From Pelagibacter sp052048135 (GTDB lineage: Bacteria; Pseudomonadota; Alphaproteobacteria; Pelagibacterales; Pelagibacteraceae), in assembly GCF_052048135.1 (NCBI RefSeq), contig NZ_JBNAIM010000002.1, positions 930,001 to 994,000 of the forward strand: a stretch of DNA of 64,000 nt, written 5' to 3'. This document shows, one piece after another, positions 51,711-61,182 of this stretch; within the stretch, counting starts at the first letter, position 1, and each line of letters starts with the position of its first letter. The translations under genes and the position numbers were made by a program. Below the pieces are notes generated by a model. That model was not told the origin of the DNA and made no database searches. It saw nothing but the letters and a program-made list of their open reading frames with translations.

Positions 51711-53147
51711 TTAATTGTTCCAGCCACCAACTGCTTTGACCTCTAAAAACTCTTCAAGGCCATGTTCTCCAGCTTCTCTACCTATACCAGAGTGTTTGAA
51801 TCCTCCAAATGGTGCATCCACTGCTATTCCAGCTCCATTAACGTCTACCATTCCAGATCTAAGTTTTCTTGCAACCCTTTTAACCTTTTCTTTATCTTGG
51901 GTTTGAATGTAATTTGTTAAACCATAAGGAGTATCATTTGCAATTTGAATTGCCTCTTCTTCAGTTTCAAAAGGCATTACTGACAAAACTGGGCCAAAAA
52001 TTTCAGTTCTAGCTATTTCCATATTGTTGTTTACGTCAGCAAATACAGTAGGTTTAACAAAATATCCTTTTTCTAAACCCTCAGGTTTACCAGGACCTCC
52101 TGCAATTAATTTAGCACCTTCATCTATACCTTTTTTGATCAATGTTTGAATCTTATTGTACTGTGTCTCAGAAATTACAGGGCCTATATGCTCACCTTCT
52201 TTCTTAGGATCACCAACCTCAAAACTTTCTGTATATTTCTTCAACCTTTCTACAGCTTCTTTATACATTGATTTTTCAACAAGCATTCTAGTTGGAGCAT
52301 TGCATGATTGACCAGAGTTTCGAAAACATCTTAAAGCACCTCTTTCTATAGCTTCAGGATCTGCATCTTTAAAAATAATATTTGCACCTTTTCCACCCAA
52401 TTCAAGACTTACTCTTTTAAAATCTTTCGCAGCATTTTGGGAAATCAGAGCACCTGCTCTTGTTGATCCTGTAAACGAAATCATATTTATATCAGGATGA
52501 CTAGTTAATGCATCACCAGTAGTAGCACCATCTCCATTTACTAAATTGAATACCCCTGGAGGAAATTTTGTTTCATCAATTAATTCGGCAAGTATCACCG
52601 ATGATAATGGGGCAAGTTCTGATGGTTTTAAAACCATTGTACATCCAGACGCAATAGCTGGCATTACTTTTAAGCAAACCTGGTTCATGGGCCAGTTCCA
52701 AGGTGTTATTAATGCACAAACTCCCTTTGGTTCATAAATAAGTCTTTGATTTGGCGCATGATCACCCAAAGGTTTTTCAAATTCAAAGTTTTTTAAATAT
52801 CTTATAAATGACTTTAAATGAGCAGCACCCGTACCAGCCTGAAGTTTTGTAGCAAAATCTTTTGGGGCACCCATTTCCAAAGTAATTGCTTCAGCAATGT
52901 CAGCCCATCTTTTTTTATAATTTTCGTAAAGTTTTTCTAATAAATTAATTCTTTCTTCTTTACTAGAAAATGCCCATGAGCTATATGCTTTTTTGGCAGC
53001 ACTCACTGCATCATTAACATCATCTTTGTTTCCTAAAGATATTACCGCACAGTTTTCCTCGGTTGCAGGATCAATTACTTTAATCTCTTCTTTACTTTTT
53101 GGTGTTACCCATTTTCCATCTATATAAAAATTTTTTTTGTTTTCCAT
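51711..53147 (-). CDS. NAD(P)-dependent aldehyde dehydrogenase
   Basis: A 478-aa ALDH superfamily member. Seen: ITPWNWPMNQVCLKVMPAIASG (NAD site), FTGSTRAGALIS, catalytic Glu in VSLELGGKGANII, catalytic Cys in RNSGQSCNAPTRMLV, and EIFGPVLSVMPF. Substrate unknown; the agmatinase-family gene 20 bases upstream suggests oxidation of an amino- or guanidino-aldehyde, but this is inferred. Strong general ALDH call. Confidence 0.92.
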   Translation of the reverse strand: MENKKNFYIDGKWVTPKSKEEIKVIDPATEENCAVISLGNKDDVNDAVSAAKKAYSSWAFSSKEERINLLEKLYENYKKRWADIAEAITLEMGAPKDFATKLQAGTGAAHLKSFIRYLKNFEFEKPLGDHAPNQRLIYEPKGVCALITPWNWPMNQVCLKVMPAIASGCTMVLKPSELAPLSSVILAELIDETKFPPGVFNLVNGDGATTGDALTSHPDINMISFTGSTRAGALISQNAAKDFKRVSLELGGKGANIIFKDADPEAIERGALRCFRNSGQSCNAPTRMLVEKSMYKEAVERLKKYTESFEVGDPKKEGEHIGPVISETQYNKIQTLIKKGIDEGAKLIAGGPGKPEGLEKGYFVKPTVFADVNNNMEIARTEIFGPVLSVMPFETEEEAIQIANDTPYGLTNYIQTQDKEKVKRVARKLRSGMVDVNGAGIAVDAPFGGFKHSGIGREAGEHGLEEFLEVKAVGGWNN

Positions 53148-53167
53148 AAGAGACTCCTAACCTTTCC

Positions 53168-54127
53168 TTATTTTTTTGCAAACAAATTAGTTAATTCATA
53201 AACAATCGTTGCTGCAGCCAAAGATGTTACCTCTGCATGATCATATGCTGGTGAAACTTCCACAACATCTGCTGAAATTAAATTCATTCCAGATAAACCT
53301 CTTATAACATTAACCATTTCTCTAGTTGTCATCCCAGCAATTTCTGGGGTACCTGTACCTGGTGCAAAAGCTGGATCTAAAACATCTATATCAATAGAAA
53401 GATACAATGGATTATCTCCAACTCTTTTTCTTATTCTTTCAGCAATTTTATCAGTACCTTCTGTTTGAAATTCATCACAATGAATTATTTTAAAACCAAA
53501 ACTTTCATCATTTTTAATATCATTTCTACTATACAAAGGCCCCCTAATTCCAACATGCATCGAAGCATCGTCTAAAAATAAATTTTCTTCTCTTGCTCTT
53601 CTAAATGGAGTCCCATGTGTATAAGGTGCACCAAAATAAGTATCCCAAGTATCTAAATGTGCATCAAAATGAACTAGAGCAACTGGACCATTGTTAATTT
53701 TGTTTACAGCTTTTAATAACGGAAATGCAATTGTATGATCACCACCTAAACTTATTATGCCTCCTGTCTTATTTAATAAGTCAGTTGCACCCTCTTCTAT
53801 CTGTTTGATTGCCTCATCAATATTGAAAGGATTACAAGTAATGTCTCCAGCATCAGCAACTTGTTGTACTTTAAATGGCTCAACATCATAACTTGGATGA
53901 TAGTTTGTTCTTAAATGTCTTGATGCTTGCCTAATACTTTGAGGTCCAAATCTAGCACCTGGTCTATAACTCGTACCTGCATCAAATGGAATACCGACAA
54001 TTGCAACATCACAATATTCAACATCTCTCAATTCAGGCAATCTTGCAAAAGTAGAAGGGCCAGCAAACCTAGGTACTTTAGTCCCACTTACTGGCTGGAT
54101 TGGTTCCTTGCTAGTTTTTTTTTTCAT
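53168..54127 (-). CDS. speB: Agmatinase/ureohydrolase family protein
   Basis: A 319-aa Mn2+ ureohydrolase. Metal-binding motifs: GGDHTIAFPLL, VHFDAHLDTWDTYFG, and SIDIDVLDPAFAPGTGTPEIAG. VGIPFDAGTSYRPGARFGPQSI is characteristic of the agmatinase/guanidinobutyrase branch. Splits a guanidino compound (agmatine, guanidinobutyrate or similar) to an amine and urea. Forms an operon with the aldehyde dehydrogenase (20-base gap), which favours a guanidino acid or polyamine route. The substrate cannot be fixed by eye. Confidence 0.88.
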   Translation of the reverse strand: MKKKTSKEPIQPVSGTKVPRFAGPSTFARLPELRDVEYCDVAIVGIPFDAGTSYRPGARFGPQSIRQASRHLRTNYHPSYDVEPFKVQQVADAGDITCNPFNIDEAIKQIEEGATDLLNKTGGIISLGGDHTIAFPLLKAVNKINNGPVALVHFDAHLDTWDTYFGAPYTHGTPFRRAREENLFLDDASMHVGIRGPLYSRNDIKNDESFGFKIIHCDEFQTEGTDKIAERIRKRVGDNPLYLSIDIDVLDPAFAPGTGTPEIAGMTTREMVNVIRGLSGMNLISADVVEVSPAYDHAEVTSLAAATIVYELTNLFAKK

Positions 54128-54181
54128 TATAAAAACTCTATCACATTCTTACAATTTGGAATATCTTCAATAATAGTAATT

Positions 54182-54904
54182 ATGAAATTATTTAAGTTCA
54201 TTTTATTGTATTTATTTTTAATTTCTCCTGCACAAGCGGATACGATTTACCAGCTAATAAAAATACCAAACCTTGAAATTTATAATATCGAAACTAAAAA
54301 TAAATTAAGATATCTTTATGCTAAACAACCTTTTACAATTGGAATTGATAACAACATAAATTGTTATGAATCATCAAAAGAAGATTTAGATCAAAAATTT
54401 AAACTAATTGAAAAAAATTTAAATAGATACACAAAGGATTTCTTAAAAAAAATAAATTTAAAATATATAGTTCTTTGCGAAGATTTATCTATCTCAGGCA
54501 TCAAAACTGCAGGCATACCAGATAATATTATGAAAACTTTAATTGTAGACATTAAATTCAATGAAAAATATTTTGAAAGGGTATTACATCATGAGGTCTT
54601 TCATATAATTAATGATAGTTATAAAGATATTTTTGATGAAAAAATTTGGTCAAGTCTCAATCCCAAAGAATTTAATTATGCAGAATGTTCAACATGTACA
54701 AAAAAAGTAGGTTTAGACACTAACCCAAATCCTAATGGTTTTATTACAGAATATTCTCAGGCGACAGCGTCTGAAGACATGGCTGAAGTATTCTCTCATA
54801 TAATGTATGGAATTTTACCAGATAAGATCGATCCTATTCTTGAAAATAAGATAGAATTTATCAAAAAAGGAATTTCAAAAATTGATAAAAATTTTATTCT
54901 ATGA
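54182..54904 (+). CDS. Secreted putative zinc metallopeptidase
   Basis: A 240-aa protein. I chose the ATG at 54182 because it opens a signal peptide (MKLFKFILLYLFLISPAQA, cut before DT); the frame is open further upstream but that part is antisense to the ureohydrolase gene. The HExxH motif is visible as VLHHEVFHIINDSY (about residue 139), and a downstream acidic helix (ASEDMAEVFSHIMYG) could supply the third metal ligand. Periplasmic or extracellular location. Four-base overlap with the following cyclophilin gene. Family not recognised further. Confidence 0.75.
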   Translation: MKLFKFILLYLFLISPAQADTIYQLIKIPNLEIYNIETKNKLRYLYAKQPFTIGIDNNINCYESSKEDLDQKFKLIEKNLNRYTKDFLKKINLKYIVLCEDLSISGIKTAGIPDNIMKTLIVDIKFNEKYFERVLHHEVFHIINDSYKDIFDEKIWSSLNPKEFNYAECSTCTKKVGLDTNPNPNGFITEYSQATASEDMAEVFSHIMYGILPDKIDPILENKIEFIKKGISKIDKNFIL

Positions 54905-55545
54905 TTGAAAAAATAAAGGCCTCAACGTCTGAAAAAATAATATTCATTTTTATTTTAATTTTGGGTTTATTTTCACTTGGTTCTTTTCTTTTACTAAAAG
55001 ACAAATGTCTATTTGTTAAAAATTATGACCCTGAAAAAATTAATTTTAAAGATCCAACTAATATTGCAATTCTAAATGTTGGTTGTGGTAATGTAATTAT
55101 AGAATTATATCCTGATGTTTCTCCAAATGGAGTTGAAAGATTTAAGACTCTAATAAAATCAAAATCATATGATGATGTTGCTTTTCATAGAGTAATAAAA
55201 GATAAACTAGTTCAGGCTGGCGATTTAGAATTTGGAAAAAAAGGAAACATTGATTATGGAAAAATTGGTACTGGTAAATCTGGTTTAGGAACAATTAAAT
55301 CTGAAGTAGATAATGAATTTGATTACACCAAAGGAAGTGTTGGATTAGCTAGATCTTTAAAATTTGATACTGAAGATAGTCAATTTTTTATAATTCTACA
55401 GGATGAACCATTATATGAAGGAGAATATACTCCTATTGGTAAAGTAATTTATGGAATAGAAGTTTTAAAAAAAATTAAATATTTAGATAAGTCTGAATAT
55501 GTTTTAAGACCTGACTTCATTAATTCTTTAAGATTATTTAATTAA
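54901..55545 (+). CDS. Membrane-anchored cyclophilin-type peptidyl-prolyl isomerase
   Basis: A 214-aa protein with an N-terminal membrane segment (about 14-36, IIFIFILILGLFSLGSFLLL) and a periplasmic cyclophilin domain. Marks: IIELYPDVSPNGVERFKTLIKS, VAFHRVIKDKLVQAGD, GSVGLAR, DSQFFIILQD, YTPIGKVIYGIEVL. It assists periplasmic folding. The start overlaps the metallopeptidase end by four bases; the two secreted-protein genes probably act in envelope upkeep. Ends convergent with the FadN-like gene (eight-base overlap). Confidence 0.9.
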   Translation: MIEKIKASTSEKIIFIFILILGLFSLGSFLLLKDKCLFVKNYDPEKINFKDPTNIAILNVGCGNVIIELYPDVSPNGVERFKTLIKSKSYDDVAFHRVIKDKLVQAGDLEFGKKGNIDYGKIGTGKSGLGTIKSEVDNEFDYTKGSVGLARSLKFDTEDSQFFIILQDEPLYEGEYTPIGKVIYGIEVLKKIKYLDKSEYVLRPDFINSLRLFN

Positions 55546-57760
55546 CTAATGGTTTACCTGTTGCAAGAGTATGTTTAATTCTATCTTGTGTTTGTTTCAT
55601 TTCAATTAGTTTCATAAAAGCATCTAGCTCTAATTTAAATAAATCATCCTCTGATAAAGTTTTATCCATTGTTGTATCTCCACCACTTAATACGTGAGCT
55701 AATTCATTCGCAACAGTTAAGCCATGATCTAAAATAACTTTATCGTTATAAAGTTTTTCTAAAATCTTATTCATTTCTCCTATAACTGCTTTTCCAGGTA
55801 AATTAAACTTAAGCTCATTTGGAGTTTTAAAATTTTTGTTTTCATTTAAAATTTTCTTTGAAACTTCTAATAAACTATTTCTATTCATTATCTTTTCATT
55901 TTCAGGTAACAGATATTTTAATGGTTCTGCTTCAATTGGAGAAGTAGCTGTTCTGCCATAACCAATAATATCAAAGACTTTTAATGGCGCAAAATTAGGA
56001 TCTTTTTTTGCTTCATCTGTATTTAACCACCTGCCTAACATTTCTTTGCATCCTCCACCTGCAGGGATTAAACCAACAATAGTTTCTACTAACCCAATCA
56101 CAATATTTGTGTGAGAAGCTACAAAATTACTTTGAACTAAAACTTCAAATCCACCTCCCAAAGTAAGTCCAGAGGGTGCAGATATAACTGGATATTTAGA
56201 ATACTTTAAATGTTTACAAGTTTCTTGAAAGTACCTGATGAATTTTTCAATTGATTTAAAATCATTCTTATCAGCAAATTCCATTGTATAGGTTAAATTT
56301 ACACCAGCTGAGAATTGCATACTCTCATTAATAATAATTAAAGGCTTATCAGTTGCTTTCTTAAGGGCATCCATGGAGTCATAATCCAGTGCATTAGCTT
56401 TAGTTGTAAACTCAACTATATTGTAATCATTAAATCTATAAATTGTTGCTGAACTGTTACCGTCAACAGTTAAGGCAGTTTTTTTAGCTTTACCTAAAGT
56501 TTCTATTGATGTGTATTTTTGTCTTTCACCATAAAAATTTTCATTTTTTGTTTTAGACAAATTTTCTAAAAATTTATTTCCCTCAAAATTATCAACTTTT
56601 TCAAAAAAGTTTTTTACTCCAATTTCCTCAAGCATTTCAAAAGGTCCCTTAGCCCAGTTGAAACCAAGCCTCATAGCTTCATCTATATCATTAAATTCTT
56701 TTGTAATTGATGGAACTAATGATGAAGCATACTTAATAATTTTTTCTAAAACAGACCACGCATACTCACCATATTTATCATTTCTATTAATAAGATTTTT
56801 TAGATCAACCTTATCTGATTTAATATCAATTTTTTTACTCGGAGAATAATCTCCTGTTTGAAGATTTATAGCTTCCATGACTTTTCCACTCTCAGTCTTT
56901 TTCATTCTATAAAAGCCACCTTTGCCTTTTCTTCCTGTATATCCAGTTTCAATTAATTTTTTTACTAAAGGTATTTCTTTTGCAACTTCATGGAATTCAT
57001 CAGACTTTGGAAGTTCTTTGATAAAACTTTTTAAAACGTCAGCCATTAAATCAATTCCGATTAAATCATACAAACCAAAAACTCCTGTTTTTGGAATACC
57101 CATTGGTCTTCCAAATATTGCATCCGCCTCTTCAACAGAAAGTTTCATCTTAAAAGCCTCAGTCATTGCAATTTGCATAGCATAAACACCTACTCTGTTT
57201 CCTAAAAAACCAGGTGTATCATTGCAAACGATAGCTCCTTTTCCTAATTCAACTTCACAAAATTCTTTTAATTGATTAATTTTATTTAGATCATTGTCTT
57301 CATTCTTAACAATTTCTAGAAGTCCCATATATCTGACGGGATTAAAAAAATGTGTAATACAAAAATCTTTTTTTTGATCTTTATTTAAATTTTGTGACAA
57401 AACTTTAATTGGTATTGAAGAAGTGTTTGATGAAACTATTGCACCTTCTTTCCTGCTTTTAAAAATCTTTTCATAAATTTGATGTTTTATATCTATTCTT
57501 TCTACTACTGCTTCAACAATCCAATCAGCTTTCTCTACTACAGAAAAATCATCTGAAATATTTCCAACTTTAATATTATTTATCTTAGATTTATCAATTA
57601 ATAATGGTGGTCTTGATTTATGAATTCGTTCTCTTGCATTTTCGCTTATTTCAGTTTTTAAATCCAATAAAGTAACAGGAACATTTGCATTACAAAGGTG
57701 TGCAGCTATTCCACTGCCCATTGTTCCTGAGCCGATCACAACTACATTCTTAATCTTCAT
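55538..57760 (-). CDS. 3-hydroxyacyl-CoA dehydrogenase/enoyl-CoA hydratase (FadN-like)
   Basis: A 740-aa bifunctional beta-oxidation enzyme with HAD first: NAD loop VVVIGSGTMGSGIAAHLCNA at the N-terminus, SSNTSSIPI, FFNPVRYMGLLEIV, ND.PGFLGNRVG, then a second HAD helical domain with DIDEAMRLGFNWAKGPFEM, and a C-terminal enoyl-CoA hydratase part (about 430-740) with APSGLTLGGGFEVLVQS and GLIPAGGGCKEML. This order (dehydrogenase before hydratase) is as in FadN, not FadB. Degrades acyl-CoA in the cytoplasm. The Pot-type transporter genes lie 12 bases upstream. Confidence 0.9.
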   Translation of the reverse strand: MKIKNVVVIGSGTMGSGIAAHLCNANVPVTLLDLKTEISENARERIHKSRPPLLIDKSKINNIKVGNISDDFSVVEKADWIVEAVVERIDIKHQIYEKIFKSRKEGAIVSSNTSSIPIKVLSQNLNKDQKKDFCITHFFNPVRYMGLLEIVKNEDNDLNKINQLKEFCEVELGKGAIVCNDTPGFLGNRVGVYAMQIAMTEAFKMKLSVEEADAIFGRPMGIPKTGVFGLYDLIGIDLMADVLKSFIKELPKSDEFHEVAKEIPLVKKLIETGYTGRKGKGGFYRMKKTESGKVMEAINLQTGDYSPSKKIDIKSDKVDLKNLINRNDKYGEYAWSVLEKIIKYASSLVPSITKEFNDIDEAMRLGFNWAKGPFEMLEEIGVKNFFEKVDNFEGNKFLENLSKTKNENFYGERQKYTSIETLGKAKKTALTVDGNSSATIYRFNDYNIVEFTTKANALDYDSMDALKKATDKPLIIINESMQFSAGVNLTYTMEFADKNDFKSIEKFIRYFQETCKHLKYSKYPVISAPSGLTLGGGFEVLVQSNFVASHTNIVIGLVETIVGLIPAGGGCKEMLGRWLNTDEAKKDPNFAPLKVFDIIGYGRTATSPIEAEPLKYLLPENEKIMNRNSLLEVSKKILNENKNFKTPNELKFNLPGKAVIGEMNKILEKLYNDKVILDHGLTVANELAHVLSGGDTTMDKTLSEDDLFKLELDAFMKLIEMKQTQDRIKHTLATGKPLVN

Positions 57761-57772
57761 GAAATAATTTTA

Positions 57773-58627
57773 CTATCGATTTATACCTCTGAGTCTTTCA
57801 GATCTTCTTCTTAAAAGCTCAGCAGTAACTAATATCAATGTTGATAATATAATCAAACAAGTTGCAACAGCTAAAATAGTTGGACTTAATTGTTCTCTTA
57901 AACCCGTCCACATTTGAATTGGTATAGTTGTATTTTCTAGTCCTGCTAAAAATAAAACAACAACTACTTCATCAAAAGATGTAACAAATGCAAATAATCC
58001 TCCTGATATAACTCCAGGAAGAATTAAAGGTAATGTTATTTTCATAAATGTATTCACCGGATCACTTCCTAAGCTTGCAGCTGCTCTAGTAACGCTGTGA
58101 TCAAAACCTGAGAGTGTTGCTGTTACTGTAATCACAACAAATGGTGTTCCTAAGATAATATGAGCTAGAACAATTCCTGTATGTGTTGCTGCCAAACCAG
58201 CTTTTGCCATAAAGAAAAATATTGCAACACCAGAAATAATTAAAGGAACAATCATCGGAGAAATTAATACAGCCATGATCAACCCCTTATAAGGCATATG
58301 TCTGCTGCTTAATCCTAAAGCTGCAACAGTTCCAAGTATCACTGAACCTATTGTTGCAAAAATTGCAATGATAAAACTATTTTTTGCTGCTAATCCCCAA
58401 GGATTTTTTGTTCCATAAATCATATCTTTATACCATCTTAATGAAAAGGCATCTGGATCTAAACGCTTCATACCCTCAGAGAAGCTTAAAAATTCTTCAG
58501 CGTTAAATGATAATGGAAAGATTACAAATAAAGGTGCAATTAGAAAAAAGAAAACAGCACCACAAATTGTTAAATATACATAATGCCAAATTCTATAATG
58601 TGGTTCGGTATATTTTGGTAAAGCCAT
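57773..58627 (-). CDS. potC: PotC-like ABC transporter permease
   Basis: A 284-aa inner-membrane permease with about six segments. The EAA loop is seen as TRAAASLGSDPVNTFMKITLPLILPG (about residues 180-205). N-terminal IAPLFVIFPLSFNAEEFLSFSEG resembles the PotC group. Works with the three other Pot-like genes on this strand. Substrate is likely a polyamine or similar cationic/zwitterionic solute; neighbouring ectoine genes raise other options. Confidence 0.88.
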   Translation of the reverse strand: MALPKYTEPHYRIWHYVYLTICGAVFFFLIAPLFVIFPLSFNAEEFLSFSEGMKRLDPDAFSLRWYKDMIYGTKNPWGLAAKNSFIIAIFATIGSVILGTVAALGLSSRHMPYKGLIMAVLISPMIVPLIISGVAIFFFMAKAGLAATHTGIVLAHIILGTPFVVITVTATLSGFDHSVTRAAASLGSDPVNTFMKITLPLILPGVISGGLFAFVTSFDEVVVVLFLAGLENTTIPIQMWTGLREQLSPTILAVATCLIILSTLILVTAELLRRRSERLRGINR

Positions 58628-58632
58628 TTTAA

Positions 58633-59886
58633 TTATCCTAATTTAATATTATCAATTCCTACTATTTTGTTATAAAGCCAATAAATCACCAGTACTCCAC
58701 TCAATAACATTAATCCCATTGCTGATGCAAAACTCCAGTCGAGAGTACTCTTCATATGAAAGGCAATTTGATTACTTATTAAAGTTCCAGACGCTCCACC
58801 AACCAATGCCGGAGTTATATAATAGCCAATCGCTAAGATAAACACTAACAAGCAGCCTGCACCTATTCCGGGTATTGTTAAAGGAAAATAAACTTTCCAA
58901 AATGCTATAAATGGCGTTCCACCCAGTGATTTTCCTGCTCTCATTAGACTTGGTGAGATAGTTTTCATGACACTATAAAGTGGTAAAACCATAAATGGCA
59001 GCAAGATTTGTGTCATTGCCACATAACTTCCGGTTTTATTGTACATCATTTCAGGTCTATTATCATCGGCTACCAATCCTATTCCAACAAAAAAATCATT
59101 CACAATCCCTTGTTGCTGTAACAAGATCATCCAGCTAGCAGTTCTTACAAGTAATGAAGTCCAAAATGGAAGTAGTACGCAGATCATTAGTAAGTTACTA
59201 TACTTCATAGGTAAAGTAGCCAACAAATGAGCTATTGGATAAGCCATTAAAAAACAAAAAACTGTTACAAAGAATGCAATCTCAAGAGTTCTCAACCATA
59301 ACACTCTATGAATTCTTCTATCTTCTTCAACGCTTGCTATTTTTCCCTCTTCATTTACATACATATCCATTCCTTTTAGATATTTTTGAGCTGTAAACTC
59401 AGGGGCTCTTCTTTTAATTGCTCTCCAATATTCTACATCAGCCCATCTTTTGTGAACTGACATTATTTGTTCTTTATAATTTCCCTCTTCAAATTTTTTT
59501 GATGCTCTTCTTAATTTTTTAATAATACTTTTAAATCCATTTTTGGTATAGTTAAGTTGAGTAGATAGCTTACCCTCACGTTTTTCCTCTACTAATTTTA
59601 TAAAGTCTTCATGAAAAGCTGCGAATACTTCTTCCCCAGGTAATTCTTGACCATCCCAACTTTCCATTGCTTTAAAAGTTTTTGGAAGCATTTGTGTAAC
59701 CATTTTGTCATCTATACTTCTGAACAGCATGTCTCCAATTGGAAAAACGTAAGTAATTATTAAGAAGAATAATAAAGGAGCAACAAGTAAGAAGGCTTTG
59801 ATTTTATTTTTTTTCTCAGCTTTCTTAAGACTTACCTCTAAAGGTATACCGTCTGTTGTTAAAATTTGTTTCGTTTCTGAGCTCAT
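58633..59886 (-). CDS. potB: PotB-like ABC transporter permease with large soluble insert
   Basis: A 417-aa permease, longer than the usual PotB (about 280 aa). After the first membrane segment (about 28-50) there is a charged, helical insert of about 125 residues (about 55-185: EEVFAAFHEDFIKLVEEKRE; KRWADVEYWRAIKRRAPEF) before the second segment. The remaining permease has the EAA loop MRAGKSLGGTPFIAFWKVYFPL. Same operon as potC and potD-like genes. The insert is probably periplasmic and may contact the binding protein; this is inference. Confidence 0.88.
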   Translation of the reverse strand: MSSETKQILTTDGIPLEVSLKKAEKKNKIKAFLLVAPLLFFLIITYVFPIGDMLFRSIDDKMVTQMLPKTFKAMESWDGQELPGEEVFAAFHEDFIKLVEEKREGKLSTQLNYTKNGFKSIIKKLRRASKKFEEGNYKEQIMSVHKRWADVEYWRAIKRRAPEFTAQKYLKGMDMYVNEEGKIASVEEDRRIHRVLWLRTLEIAFFVTVFCFLMAYPIAHLLATLPMKYSNLLMICVLLPFWTSLLVRTASWMILLQQQGIVNDFFVGIGLVADDNRPEMMYNKTGSYVAMTQILLPFMVLPLYSVMKTISPSLMRAGKSLGGTPFIAFWKVYFPLTIPGIGAGCLLVFILAIGYYITPALVGGASGTLISNQIAFHMKSTLDWSFASAMGLMLLSGVLVIYWLYNKIVGIDNIKLG

Positions 59887-59893
59887 AAATAAA

Positions 59894-59919
59894 AAGGGCG
59901 GTTATAAATAACCGCCCTT
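59894..59919 (-). terminator. Hairpin between binding-protein and permease genes
   Basis: A perfect 11-base-pair stem with a four-base loop (AAGGGCGGTTA 59894-59904; TAACCGCCCTT 59909-59919), with T-rich sequence on the minus-strand exit side. Between potD and potB, so it should cut most transcripts after the binding protein and give it excess over the permeases. Confidence 0.85.
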
Positions 59920-59956
59920 AAATTATAATATATAATTAAGTTTAATAAAACTTAAA

Positions 59957-61084
59957 TTATAGACCAGCTTTCATAGCTTCCCACTTTTCACCAAGCTCTG
60001 TTCCGTTGTCAGCCCAGAAAATTGGGTCAACTAAGAAATAGTTTTTAGTGTTTTGTGGTGCAGTTGGCATTTGTGGTACCATGTTAGTTTTACCATCTTT
60101 GTACCATGGCTCACCTTTTTCCATGATGCCAATTGAAGATTTTCTCCAAGGAGCATATGCGATATATTTCGCACTTCCTGCTAACATCTCTGAGCTAGTC
60201 ATCATAGCTAAAGCTTTTTTAGCTAAACCATTAGCATCGTTTGGTCCACCTTTAACTTGTACGAAATATTCGTAGTCAAGACCTTGGCCATCCCAAACTT
60301 GTACGATTGGTGCACCTTCTCCAATTTCAGCATTGAAGAATCTACCATTCCAACCAGTAGCCATTACTACTTCACCTGATACTAACAATTCTGGTGGTTG
60401 AGCACCTGCAGACCAAAATACACATCCACCTTTTGGATCTGTGCAAAGTTCTTTGATCTTGTTCATTGCTCTTTCAACACCTTTTTCTGTGTTTAAAGCT
60501 TCATAGATTTTTGCTCCACCTTTTCCTGGCTTGATACCATCTGCAGCTAAAGCGATCTCTAAATTAGTTAAAGCGCTTTTGTAGATAGCTCTTTTTCCAG
60601 GGAATTTCTTTGTGTTAAAGAAATCTTTGATAGTCTTTGGAGTACCTTTAACATTGTTTTTGTTATAAGCGTAGTTCCAAGAATATAAAATATTTCCTAC
60701 AGCACATTTACTTGGCATTGCAGTAAAGAAATCTTCACTAGCTGGAGTTCCATCTGGAGCTGGTGGGAAGTCTTTGTCAAAATCAAATTCAACAAATAAT
60801 CCTTCATCACATCCAGTGATAGTATCCATTGCAAACACGTCGATTATATCCCACGTGATCTTTCCAGCCTCTTTTTGTGCTTTGATTTCTGATAAACCGC
60901 CTGAATAGTCAACCCAAGCAATATTAATGCCTAGTGCCTTAGCAGTCGGATCACCATAACCTAACTTTTGAGACTCAGTATAAGCCCCACCCCATGACAC
61001 TGCTGTTACTGTGTTAGCAAATGCTGAAGTAGTTAGTGAAAGTACAAAAGAAATAGCTAGTAATATTTTACTTAGTTTTTTCAT
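59957..61084 (-). CDS. potD: PotD-like periplasmic substrate-binding protein
   Basis: A 375-aa extracellular solute-binding protein with a Sec signal (1-23, ending TTSAFA). Marks: NTVTAVSWGGAYTESQKLGYG at the mature N-terminus, IDVFAMDTITGCDEGLFVEFD, YNKNNVKGTPKTIKDFFNT, and VVMATGWNGRFFNAE. Family binds polyamines, amino acids or opine-like compounds. Strong minus-strand RBS (GGAGGAAAAATG). A palindromic operator candidate lies immediately upstream of this site. Confidence 0.9.
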   Translation of the reverse strand: MKKLSKILLAISFVLSLTTSAFANTVTAVSWGGAYTESQKLGYGDPTAKALGINIAWVDYSGGLSEIKAQKEAGKITWDIIDVFAMDTITGCDEGLFVEFDFDKDFPPAPDGTPASEDFFTAMPSKCAVGNILYSWNYAYNKNNVKGTPKTIKDFFNTKKFPGKRAIYKSALTNLEIALAADGIKPGKGGAKIYEALNTEKGVERAMNKIKELCTDPKGGCVFWSAGAQPPELLVSGEVVMATGWNGRFFNAEIGEGAPIVQVWDGQGLDYEYFVQVKGGPNDANGLAKKALAMMTSSEMLAGSAKYIAYAPWRKSSIGIMEKGEPWYKDGKTNMVPQMPTAPQNTKNYFLVDPIFWADNGTELGEKWEAMKAGL

Positions 61085-61094
61085 TTTTCCTCCG

Positions 61095-61108
61095 TTTAAA
61101 CGTTTAAA
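61095..61108. promoter_or_regulatory. 14-base palindrome upstream of potD
   Basis: TTTAAACGTTTAAA is a perfect palindrome with a central CG step, the shape of LacI/PurR-type operators (AAACGTTT core). It lies just ahead of the minus-strand Shine-Dalgarno site of potD, in the 98-base gap between potA and potD. A repressor binding here would block transcription. No second copy was found at potA or doeA starts. Confidence 0.55.
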
Positions 61109-61182
61109 AAACTAATTAAAACAACTTCAGAGAAGAGAGTCAACAGCCCTTTTTCACTTATTATATAATAATTCTATGATGT

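Noticed and set aside
53927..54181. Upstream extension of the metallopeptidase frame
   Set aside because: The extension is antisense to the ureohydrolase gene; the ATG at 54182 gives a proper signal peptide.
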